Positions 1 to 6,302 of a stretch of 9,687 nt of DNA are shown here, one piece after another. The position numbers were made by a program, and so were the translations under genes. Each line of letters opens with the position of its first letter. Position 1 is the stretch's first letter. Origin of the DNA: Lachnospiraceae bacterium (GTDB lineage Bacteria > Bacillota_A > Clostridia > Lachnospirales > Lachnospiraceae). The stretch spans positions 1-9,687 of the forward strand of contig JAFRYJ010000010.1 of assembly GCA_017437705.1 (NCBI GenBank). The letters are read 5' to 3'. The notes below the pieces were generated by a model. It did no database searches and had not been told where the DNA came from. It worked only from the letters and a program-made list of their open reading frames with translations.

Positions 1-12
1 AGGAGGACGATA

Positions 13-1203
13 ATGGCAAAGAGATTTTTTACTTCCGAATCTGTAACTGAAGGTCATCCCGACAAGATGTGCGACCAGATCTCCGATGCGATCCTTGATG
101 CTATACTTGAACAGGATCCGATGAGCAGGGTGGCCTGCGAGACAAGTACCACAACAGGTATAGTTTTTGTAATGGGCGAGATAACCACAAGCGCCTATGT
201 TGATATACAGGGTATCGTAAGGGACACGATAAAAGAGATCGGTTACGACAGGGCAAAATACGGCTTTGATGCTGACACATGCGCAGTCATCACCGCCATC
301 GACGAGCAGTCGGCAGATATCGCCCTCGGAGTAAACAAGGCTCTGGAGGCAAAGAACAATGAGATGGACGATTCAGCTATCGAAGCCATCGGCGCAGGCG
401 ATCAGGGAATGATGTTCGGCTATGCGGTAAACGAGACTCCCGAGCTTATGCCTTATCCCATCTCCCTTGCACACAAGCTGGCGCTCAAGCTTACCGAGGT
501 AAGGAAAAACGGAACGCTCACATATTTAAGGCCCGACGGAAAGACTCAGGTGACCGTGCAGTACGGTGATGACAACAAGCCTGAAAGGATCGACACCATC
601 GTTGTTTCGGCACAGCATGATCCCGAGGCGACCCAGGAGCAGATAAGGGAAGACATAATCAAATATGTTATCAAACCGACAGTAGATCCCGATATGATCG
701 ACGAGGATACGAGAGTACTTGTATATCCCACCGGCCGTTTCGTTATCGGCGGAACTCAAGGCGACAGCGGACTTACCGGAAGGAAGATCATCGTTGATAC
801 CTACGGCGGATACGCCCGCCATGGCGGCGGAGCATTCTCCGGCAAGGACTGCACGAAGGTTGACCGTTCCGCATCATATGCGGCAAGATATGCCGCAAAG
901 AACGTAGTGGCTGCGGGCCTGGCAGATGCCTGCGAGATCCAGCTCTCCTATGCGATCGGCGTTGCTAAGCCCACTTCGGTATCGGTAGACACCTTTGGCA
1001 CCGGAAAGCTTTCGAACAGCGAGATCGAAGAGATCGTAAGGAAGGAATTCGACTTAAGGCCGGCAGGCATCATAAAGATGCTCGACCTCAGGAGGCCCAT
1101 CTACAAGCAGACAGCATCCTACGGACATTTCGGACGTACAGATATAGATCTTCCCTGGGAAAGGACAGACAAGGCGGAGGATCTTAAGAAATATCTCAAA
1201 TAA
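13..1203 (+). CDS. metK: S-adenosylmethionine synthetase (methionine adenosyltransferase)
   Basis: Makes S-adenosylmethionine from methionine and ATP in the cytoplasm, releasing phosphate and diphosphate; the product is the main methyl donor. The 396-residue protein has the usual length and is intact. Visible family motifs are GHPDK at residues 14-18, [12 protein letters not shown] at 127-138, and the glycine-rich GGGAFSGKD loop at 271-279, followed by [12 protein letters not shown]. The ATG at 13 follows a perfect AGGAGG at bases 1-6 with six bases between, which fixes the start. Any promoter or SAM-responsive leader would lie upstream of the window. Of 20 arginine codons counted by hand, 13 are AGG. 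A strong terminator follows 15 bases after the stop, so this gene probably ends its transcript. The family assignment is essentially certain. Confidence 0.98.
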   Translation: MAKRFFTSESVTEGHPDKMCDQISDAILDAILEQDPMSRVACETSTTTGIVFVMGEITTSAYVDIQGIVRDTIKEIGYDRAKYGFDADTCAVITAIDEQSADIALGVNKALEAKNNEMDDSAIEAIGAGDQGMMFGYAVNETPELMPYPISLAHKLALKLTEVRKNGTLTYLRPDGKTQVTVQYGDDNKPERIDTIVVSAQHDPEATQEQIREDIIKYVIKPTVDPDMIDEDTRVLVYPTGRFVIGGTQGDSGLTGRKIIVDTYGGYARHGGGAFSGKDCTKVDRSASYAARYAAKNVVAAGLADACEIQLSYAIGVAKPTSVSVDTFGTGKLSNSEIEEIVRKEFDLRPAGIIKMLDLRRPIYKQTASYGHFGRTDIDLPWERTDKAEDLKKYLK

Positions 1204-1218
1204 TCAATAGGCTGGCGT

Positions 1219-1248
1219 ACGGGATATCCGAAAGGGTATCCCGTTTTT
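1219..1248 (+). terminator. Intrinsic terminator of metK
   Basis: An 11-bp stem (1219-1229 with 1234-1244, one G-U pair) is capped by a GAAA tetraloop, a stable GNRA-type loop, and runs straight into TTTTT at 1244-1248. It begins 15 bases after the metK stop and is a textbook Rho-independent terminator. Its U-tract is also the left arm of the next hairpin (see repeat copy A). Confidence 0.88.
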
Positions 1249-1304
1249 ATCTGTGCGGCGTGTCCGCACAGATAAAACGGTCCCCTTCGGGGAGGATGCG
1301 CAGC
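1249..1304. repeat. Palindromic intergenic repeat, copy A
   Basis: This 56-bp unit matches copy B (1370-1425) at 53 of 56 positions. It consists of a perfect inverted repeat ATCTGTGCGG / CCGCACAGAT with a five-base loop, then AAAACGG, then a second hairpin TCCCC-TTC-GGGGA, then a GCGCAGC tail. In this copy the first stem extends by four T-A pairs (1245-1248 with 1274-1277) to 14 bp, using the U-tract of the metK terminator. It resembles REP- or MITE-like intergenic palindromes in general form, but I do not recognise the family. Confidence 0.8.
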
Positions 1305-1324
1305 GTGCAGAAAAGAATAGCACT

Positions 1325-1368
1325 GCGTGCCCCTGCACGCGCGCTGTAAAGTCCGGCAGGCGGACTTT
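1325..1368. other. Two perfect hairpins between the palindromic repeats
   Basis: The spacer between repeat copies A and B contains GCGTGC-CCCT-GCACGC (1325-1340, 6-bp stem) and AAAGTCCG-GCAGG-CGGACTTT (1348-1368, 8-bp stem). Together with the terminator and the two repeats, nearly the whole metK-htpG gap can fold. An alternative longer pairing also exists between GCGTGCAG near 1303 and CTGCACGC at 1333-1340. Function is unknown; structured leader RNA or remnant repeats are both possible. Confidence 0.55.
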
Positions 1369-1369
1369 G

Positions 1370-1425
1370 ATCTGTGCGGCGTGACCGCACAGATAAAACG
1401 GTCCCCTCCGGGGAGGAAGCGCAGC
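1370..1425. repeat. Palindromic intergenic repeat, copy B
   Basis: Second copy of the 56-bp element, ending 21 bases before the htpG start and directly upstream of its ribosome-binding site. It differs from copy A at three positions. One is in the loop of the first hairpin (CGTGA versus CGTGT), one is in the loop of the second (TCC versus TTC), and one is in the tail. Both stems are unchanged. The first stem is 10 bp here (1370-1379 with 1385-1394). Any htpG transcript starting upstream would carry this structure in its leader. Confidence 0.8.
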
Positions 1426-1432
1426 ATTAAAA

Positions 1433-1438
1433 AAGGAG
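1433..1438 (+). promoter_or_regulatory. htpG ribosome-binding site
   Basis: AAGGAG lies eight bases before the ATG at 1447. It selects this start over the in-frame ATG at 1327, which has no comparable site and would force translation through the palindromic repeat. Confidence 0.8.
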
Positions 1439-1446
1439 TGATACAT

Positions 1447-3330
1447 ATGGCAAGAAATAACGGAAAACTGCAGATTAACAGCGAGAACCTGTTTCCCATC
1501 ATCAAGAAATGGCTTTATTCGGATAAGGACATTTTTGTAAGGGAGCTGATCTCAAACGGCTGCGATGCGGTAACGAAGGTAAAGAAGCTGGCTCTTACGG
1601 GAGATGCGGTGCTTAAGGAAGGCGAGACCTTCAGGATCGACGTTATATGCGATCCCGAAGAAAAGACGCTTACATTCATCGACAACGGCATCGGCATGGA
1701 TAAGGATGAGGTCGTTAAGTACATCGCGCAGATCGCTTTTTCCGGAGCGGCGGATTTCCTGGAGAAGTATCAGGACACACAGGCGGAGGACGAGATCATC
1801 GGCCATTTCGGACTTGGCTTTTATTCGGCGTTCATGGTCGCCGACAGGGTGGTAATCGAGAGCCGTTCCTATAAGGAAGACGCGCAGGCAGTATGGTGGG
1901 AGTGCGACGGCAGCAGCGACTACAATATCAAGCAGTCGCGAAAGAGGACCAGGGGCACGAAGATCACGCTGTATCTGAACGATGAGAGCCTTGAATTCTC
2001 CGATGAATACAGGGTGAGGGAAGCGCTGGAGAAGTATTGCGGCTTCATGCCCGTGCCCATCTGGCTTTCGGTAAAGGAAGCATCATCCGCCGGAGATGAA
2101 GAAGGAACATCGAAAGAGAAGAGGCAGCCGGAGCAGGTGAACGACACGTCACCGCTGTGGCTGAAGCATCCCAACGAGTGCAGTGATGATGATTACAAAG
2201 CCTTCTACAGAAAGGTCTTCAGCGATTACAGGGAGCCGCTTTTCTGGATCCACTTGAATATGGATTATCCCTTCGATTTAAAGGGCATCCTTTATTTCCC
2301 CAGGATCGGCAACGAATACGACTCCATCGAGGGGACCATCAAGCTTTTCTGTAATCAGGTATTCATCGCGGACAATATAAAGGAAGCCATCCCGGATTAC
2401 CTCATGCTGCTGAAGGGAGTTATCGACTGTCCCGACATGCCGCTCAACGTTTCCAGGTCGGCGCTTCAGAATGACGGTTTCGTCAAGAAGATCTCCGACT
2501 ACATCACGAAGAAGGTGGCGGACAGGCTCACGGGCATGTACAAGACTGAGAAGGAAGAGTACGAGAAATACTGGGACGACATCAATCCCTTCATCAAGTA
2601 CGGCTTTGTGCGCGACGAAAAATTCGCGGAGAAGATGAACGACTACATCATATATAAGGATCTCGACGACAAATACGTTACGCTTCCCGAGTATCTGGAT
2701 GCCGGCAAGGAAAAGCATGAGAATAAAGTCTTTTACGTGACCGACGCAGGCCGGCAGGCTTCGTATATAGAGCTCTTCAGAAAAGAAGAGACGGACGCGC
2801 TTATCCTCAACAAGGCCATCGATCCCATGTTCATCCAGGCTCTGGAGTTTAAGAACAAGGACGTAAAGTTCATGAGGATAGATTCCGACGAGGTGGATAT
2901 CTTCAGGGATAAGACAGACAGCGATGATGATCCCGAAAAGCTTTCCGAAGAGCTGCAGGAGCTTTTCCGCGGGGAATTGGAGCTTCCGGAGCTTACCGTG
3001 AAGGCGGACAGGCTTAAGGACGTCACCGTTTCTTCGATGATAACGGAGAACGAGACCAGCCGCCGGATGGAGGACATGATGAGGATGTACGGCATGGCGT
3101 CGCCGGAGAGAAGCGGCACGGAAGGAAAGACGCTGGTGCTCAATATCTCCAACCCTCTCGTGCGTTATATCATCGATAACAGGGACGGGGAGAATACCGG
3201 TATCTTCTGCCGGCAGCTGTACGATCTGGCAGGCATGGCCCACCGTCCGCTGTCCGGGGAACAGCTTACGGAATTCGTAAAAAGAAGCAATAAAATAATG
3301 GAAATGCTGGCAGCCGCGGAGCAGGAGTGA
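1447..3330 (+). CDS. htpG: Molecular chaperone HtpG (bacterial Hsp90)
   Basis: ATP-dependent cytoplasmic chaperone that works as a homodimer on late folding intermediates. The protein has 627 residues, close to the usual bacterial length. The N-terminal GHKL ATPase domain shows ELISNGCDA at 33-41 (catalytic Glu33, Mg-binding Asn37), DNGIGM at 79-84, and the lid-region GHFGLGFYSAF starting at 119. A short charged linker spans about 210-238. The middle domain contains NMDYPFDLKGILYFPR and NVSRSAL, with Arg337 at the place of the conserved ATP-contacting arginine. The C-terminal dimerisation part is complete. The usual NASD at 37-40 is NGCD here. No CIRCE operator and no convincing promoter are visible upstream, and no classical terminator follows. 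The ORF could extend upstream to 1327, but that part only translates the repeat. Confidence 0.97.
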   Translation: MARNNGKLQINSENLFPIIKKWLYSDKDIFVRELISNGCDAVTKVKKLALTGDAVLKEGETFRIDVICDPEEKTLTFIDNGIGMDKDEVVKYIAQIAFSGAADFLEKYQDTQAEDEIIGHFGLGFYSAFMVADRVVIESRSYKEDAQAVWWECDGSSDYNIKQSRKRTRGTKITLYLNDESLEFSDEYRVREALEKYCGFMPVPIWLSVKEASSAGDEEGTSKEKRQPEQVNDTSPLWLKHPNECSDDDYKAFYRKVFSDYREPLFWIHLNMDYPFDLKGILYFPRIGNEYDSIEGTIKLFCNQVFIADNIKEAIPDYLMLLKGVIDCPDMPLNVSRSALQNDGFVKKISDYITKKVADRLTGMYKTEKEEYEKYWDDINPFIKYGFVRDEKFAEKMNDYIIYKDLDDKYVTLPEYLDAGKEKHENKVFYVTDAGRQASYIELFRKEETDALILNKAIDPMFIQALEFKNKDVKFMRIDSDEVDIFRDKTDSDDDPEKLSEELQELFRGELELPELTVKADRLKDVTVSSMITENETSRRMEDMMRMYGMASPERSGTEGKTLVLNISNPLVRYIIDNRDGENTGIFCRQLYDLAGMAHRPLSGEQLTEFVKRSNKIMEMLAAAEQE

Positions 3331-3340
3331 CACATTGTCA

Positions 3341-3357
3341 AAAATTTATCAAATTTT
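3341..3357. promoter_or_regulatory. AT-rich dyad after htpG, possible regulator site
   Basis: AAAATTT-ATC-AAATTTT is a perfect 7-bp inverted repeat ten bases after the htpG stop. Read on the minus strand, its central 15 bases match the CodY consensus AATTTTCWGAAAATT at 11 positions, which is weak. It is flanked by further inverted repeats: GTCAAAA (3337-3343) with TTTTGAC (3371-3377), TTTGTGT (3363-3369) with ACACAAA (3380-3386), and ATTTTACC (3353-3360) with GGTAAAAT (3433-3440). AT-rich DNA yields such dyads by chance, so an operator is only a suggestion. Confidence 0.25.
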
Positions 3358-3474
3358 ACCGATTTGTGTATTTTGACGAACACAAAATGCAAAAATATGC
3401 ACAAAAAAAGCGGCAATTATTAAGCATTTATTGGTAAAATGTCGGAGGAATCCGATAAAACGATATACTTTTAA

Positions 3475-3503
3475 TTGACATACGGGCGGAATTATTTTAT
3501 CAT
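3475..3503 (+). promoter_or_regulatory. SigA-type promoter of the peptide transporter operon
   Basis: A perfect -35 box TTGACA (3475-3480) is followed by a 17-base spacer and a -10 box TATCAT (3498-3503), five of six matches to consensus. Predicted transcription start is near 3510, giving a leader of about 80 bases before the binding-protein gene. A small hairpin TCGGA-GGAA-TCCGA (3442-3455) sits just upstream. Confidence 0.8.
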
Positions 3504-3519
3504 TTTAGCATATCTATAA

Positions 3520-3560
3520 GCAGACGAATGACAAAGTGCCCGCAAGTCATGGTTTTCTGC
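3520..3560 (+). other. Nested stem in the 5' leader of the binding-protein mRNA
   Basis: Two nested inverted repeats lie in the predicted untranslated leader: GCAGA (3520-3524) with TCTGC (3556-3560), and inside it ATGAC (3528-3532) with GTCAT (3546-3550). Each stem is only 5 bp, so stability is modest. It could stabilise the mRNA or be incidental. Confidence 0.35.
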
Positions 3561-3578
3561 AAATCTTTTTATTTTCAT

Positions 3579-3584
3579 AGGAGG
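3579..3584 (+). promoter_or_regulatory. Ribosome-binding site fixing the binding-protein start
   Basis: A perfect AGGAGG lies six bases before the ATG at 3591. The in-frame ATG at 3528 would place 21 extra residues before the signal peptide and has no comparable site, so 3591 is preferred. Confidence 0.85.
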
Positions 3585-3590
3585 TTTAGT

Positions 3591-5228
3591 ATGAAAAAGT
3601 TTTTGGCTCTTTTACTTGCTGCAGTAATGGCATTCTCGCTTGCAGCTTGTGGTGGCAAGGGCGGCTCAGATGAGAAGGAATCCGGCGGCGGCGAAGGCGG
3701 CGGCGGTGACGCTCAGAACTATTCAGACCTTGAGAGCGATGCAGAAGAGATGGTATCAGATCTTCCCGCACTCAGCGATTCAGAGCTTGCAAATGCGACC
3801 CTTAAGAAAGAAGTCATCATTGCTCAGAATAAGGACCTTGTAACACTTGATCCTTATGCTTCGAACAACATCGAGGTATCAATCCTTCTGAGAATGACAC
3901 ACAGCCACCTGGTAAAACAGGATCCCAGGACTTACGAGATCCAGCCCGACCTGGCTACAGACTGGGAAGTAACAGATGAATATATCGATTTCACAATTCG
4001 TGACGACGCTGTATTCCACAACGGAGACCCCGTTACGGTTGAGGATATCATCTATTCATTCGACGTTATGAAGGAGAACTCCTTCACATCATCAAAGGTT
4101 TCCTTCATCGATCACATCGAGAAGATCGACGACACACATATCAGAATGCATCTTGCAAAGAACAACCAGGATGCACTTCGTATCTGTGCTTACTTCAACG
4201 TATGTATCGTTTCCCAGAAGGAATCCGAAGCTGATCCCGACAACGGCCGTGCAATCGGCTCTGGTCCTTACAAGGTAACAGAGTGGGAGCTTGGCTCACA
4301 CGTAACAGTTGAGAGATTCGACGACTACTTCGGTGAGAAGCCTCTTACAGAGAAGTTCACCATGAAGACCATGACAGAGGATTCCGCACGTGTTATCTCT
4401 GTTGAGAACGGCGAGTCCGATATCTGTATCGCTCCTCCCGTACAGGAAGTTGAGCATATCGCAGAGTCCGACAAGTCAATGGTAATGTCGATCACGGCTA
4501 ACAAGCTTATCTACCTTGCTATCAACCAGAACGGCAACAACCCCGCTCTTCTTGACAAGAAGGTTCGTCAGGCAATCGCTCATGCGATCAACCGTGAGAA
4601 CATCGTAATCGCAGCTAAGGACGGAAAGGCTGTTCTTGCAAACACAGTTCTTTCACCCAAGACCCCCGGCTACAATCCCGATCAGGAAGCTCTTGAGTAT
4701 GATCCCGAGCTTGCAAAACAGCTCCTTGCAGAGTCAGAGTATCCCGATGGATTTGATTTCACGATCTCCTTCATCGACGGCACGACCTACAAGACCATCG
4801 CTCAGCTTATGGAAGCTGACCTCAGAGACATCGGTATCCACGTAATCGTTGATCCTAAGGACAACTCTTCAATCAAGACACTCATGGCTGAAGGCAAGCA
4901 TGACGCTGTTATCTACAACTGGGGTCCTACACCCGGTGAAGGTACAGACATCACCGTTCGTTCACTGTTCTACGGTGGATCAGGTTCTAACCGTCAGCTC
5001 CTTGACAACGAAGAAGTTAACAAGATGATCGATGATGCAGCAGTTGAGCCCGATGAGGCTAAGCGTAACCAGATCTATTATGATCTTCAGGCTTGGATGA
5101 TCGACAACGCAGGTTTCCTGCCTCTGTATTATGAGATCCTTTACATGGGCGTTAATAAGAACCTCCACAATTTCAATATCGAGCCTTCAGAGCAGCATAA
5201 CTTCACATACTGCTATGTAACTGAATAA
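3591..5228 (+). CDS. Peptide/nickel-type ABC transporter substrate-binding lipoprotein (SBP family 5)
   Basis: Extracellular ligand-binding component of the importer encoded downstream. The 545-residue precursor begins with a lipoprotein signal peptide: MKK, a hydrophobic core, and lipobox LAAC with the lipid-modified cysteine at position 20. A flexible Gly/Glu-rich linker follows at about 21-40. The family-5 signature region lies near residues 120-155 (DLATDWEV, then FTIRDDAVFHNGDPVTVEDIIYSFD), and the fold continues to the C-terminus without a break. Promoter and RBS are both near consensus. Of 14 arginine codons, nine are CGT, four AGA and one AGG, unlike metK, which fits high expression. 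A terminator-like hairpin separates it from the permease genes. The family covers dipeptides, oligopeptides, nickel and other ligands, and the substrate cannot be read from the sequence, so no symbol is given. Confidence 0.95.
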   Translation: MKKFLALLLAAVMAFSLAACGGKGGSDEKESGGGEGGGGDAQNYSDLESDAEEMVSDLPALSDSELANATLKKEVIIAQNKDLVTLDPYASNNIEVSILLRMTHSHLVKQDPRTYEIQPDLATDWEVTDEYIDFTIRDDAVFHNGDPVTVEDIIYSFDVMKENSFTSSKVSFIDHIEKIDDTHIRMHLAKNNQDALRICAYFNVCIVSQKESEADPDNGRAIGSGPYKVTEWELGSHVTVERFDDYFGEKPLTEKFTMKTMTEDSARVISVENGESDICIAPPVQEVEHIAESDKSMVMSITANKLIYLAINQNGNNPALLDKKVRQAIAHAINRENIVIAAKDGKAVLANTVLSPKTPGYNPDQEALEYDPELAKQLLAESEYPDGFDFTISFIDGTTYKTIAQLMEADLRDIGIHVIVDPKDNSSIKTLMAEGKHDAVIYNWGPTPGEGTDITVRSLFYGGSGSNRQLLDNEEVNKMIDDAAVEPDEAKRNQIYYDLQAWMIDNAGFLPLYYEILYMGVNKNLHNFNIEPSEQHNFTYCYVTE

Positions 5229-5286
5229 TTTCAGCCGGTATAAGTTGAGATAATCAGCGCGATATAGAAATCGACATTCAAATCGG

Positions 5287-5322
5287 CAGGGAAGGGTGTC
5301 TTTTGACCCCTTCCCTGTTTTT
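5287..5322 (+). terminator. Intercistronic terminator or attenuator between binding protein and permease genes
   Basis: CAGGGAAGGG (5287-5296) pairs perfectly with CCCTTCCCTG (5308-5317). GTC/GAC can extend the stem inward past a bulged T, leaving a TTTT loop, and TTTTT follows at 5318-5322. This has every mark of an intrinsic terminator, yet only 33 bases remain before the dppB start and no promoter is visible there. The likeliest reading is partial termination that keeps permease and ATPase expression below that of the binding protein. It may also protect the upstream mRNA from 3' exonucleases. Confidence 0.85.
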
Positions 5323-5355
5323 CAGTAATCTCACCGTTATTGTAAGGAGGACCTT

Positions 5356-6288
5356 ATGTGGCGATACATCTTAAAAAGATTGATAATGCTCATACCGGTT
5401 CTTTTCGGTGTGGCGCTCATAGTATACTTCATCATGGACCTCACTCCCGGTGATCCTGCAGTCGTTATTGCGGGCGATGATGCAACACCGGAACAGATCG
5501 AGGCTGTCCGTGAGGAACTGGGTCTGAACGACCCGTTCATTGTGCGCTACGGAAGATACATGTACAATCTTTTCCGCGGCGATATGGGCAAGTCAATGCT
5601 TTCCAAGGTTGACGTATTCCCTACATATTTCCAGAAATTACCGGCAACGCTTGCACTTGCTGTAGGCTCCATCATAGTGGCGCTGCTATTGTCCATACCA
5701 TTGGGCGTTCTGTCCGCTACCCATCAGAATACGTGGATAGATACGCTGTGTACGATAATAGCTCTGTTGGGTATGTCGATGCCGAACTTCTGGCTGGGCA
5801 TGATGCTTATCATTGCCTTCTCTAATAAGATTCCACTATTTCCTTCCGGAGGTTTCAACGACGGACTAAGGTCCTTAGTCCTGCCGTCGATAACAGAAGG
5901 AGTATTCCTGCTGGCATTGCTGATGCGTAACACCCGATCGTCCATGCTCGACGTTATCCGTCAGGACTACATCGTCACGGCGAAAGCGAAGGGTGTTAAC
6001 CGGCGCGGTATCATCTGGCACCACGCTTTCCGCAATGCCCTGATCCCCATCATCACAGTTGCAGGTATGAACTTCGCATACGTTCTCTGCGGACCTGTCC
6101 TTACCGAGACTGTATTCTCCTGGCCGGGCGTAGGCCGTCTGGTTTATGACGGCATCACAAAGGCGGACACCCAGCTCGTTACTGGCTGTCTGATCCTTTC
6201 GTGTATGTTCGTTTCGATCATAAACCTTCTTGTAGACCTGATCTACGCCTTTGTTGATCCTCGTATCAAGGCCCAGTATCAGAAGTAA
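5356..6288 (+). CDS. dppB: Peptide-type ABC transporter permease, DppB/OppB family
   Basis: First membrane subunit of the importer; with DppC it forms the channel through the cytoplasmic membrane. At 310 residues it has the standard family length. The N-terminus MWRYILKRLIMLIPVLFGV leads into the first membrane helix at about 9-29, followed by a large outer loop containing LTPGDPA and ELGLNDPF. Further hydrophobic segments lie near 95-121, 126-155, 176-195, 225-250 and 275-300. The cytoplasmic EAA-type coupling loop starts at residue 204 (DYIVTAKAKG, then HHAFRNALIPII). The C-terminal VFSWPGVGRLVYDG and FVDPRIK are typical. AAGGAGG at 5344-5350 serves the ATG. The symbol is by family; the substrate is not known. 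Confidence 0.95.
   Translation: MWRYILKRLIMLIPVLFGVALIVYFIMDLTPGDPAVVIAGDDATPEQIEAVREELGLNDPFIVRYGRYMYNLFRGDMGKSMLSKVDVFPTYFQKLPATLALAVGSIIVALLLSIPLGVLSATHQNTWIDTLCTIIALLGMSMPNFWLGMMLIIAFSNKIPLFPSGGFNDGLRSLVLPSITEGVFLLALLMRNTRSSMLDVIRQDYIVTAKAKGVNRRGIIWHHAFRNALIPIITVAGMNFAYVLCGPVLTETVFSWPGVGRLVYDGITKADTQLVTGCLILSCMFVSIINLLVDLIYAFVDPRIKAQYQK
5863..5881. other. Perfect 19-bp dyad inside dppB
   Basis: GGACTAAGG and CCTTAGTCC flank a single central T, so as RNA it can form a 7-bp stem with a five-base loop. It encodes part of GLRSLVL using CTA and TTA for leucine, which are less usual codons in this operon. No U-tract follows. It may be an mRNA structure, a protein site or chance. Confidence 0.3.
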
Positions 6289-6302
6289 GGGAGGAGGATC
6301 AG

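Noticed and set aside
815..830. Palindrome CCGCCATGGCGG in metK
   Set aside because: It encodes the conserved RHGGG segment of the active-site loop, so protein sequence explains it.
1249..1425. Possible CRISPR-like repeat-spacer unit
   Set aside because: Only two copies, each a long double hairpin, separated by a 65-bp spacer that itself consists of hairpins; no further repeats or cas genes.
1327..1446. Longer HtpG start at 1327
   Set aside because: The extra 40 residues are translated repeat sequence; the RBS and Hsp90 N-terminus support 1447.
1119..1505. Open frames on the minus strand across the metK-htpG gap
   Set aside because: They merely translate the palindromic repeats and the ends of metK and htpG; no RBS and no recognisable protein.
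2278..3333. 351-codon open frame antisense to htpG
   Set aside because: Lies entirely opposite a conserved gene, composition follows the htpG codons, and no family is recognisable.
3373..3401. Second promoter candidate TTGACG with TATGCA
   Set aside because: The -10 box matches at only three positions, while the 3475-3503 promoter is far better.
3528..3590. Upstream in-frame start for the binding protein
   Set aside because: It would bury the lipoprotein signal peptide behind 21 residues; AGGAGG directly precedes the 3591 start.
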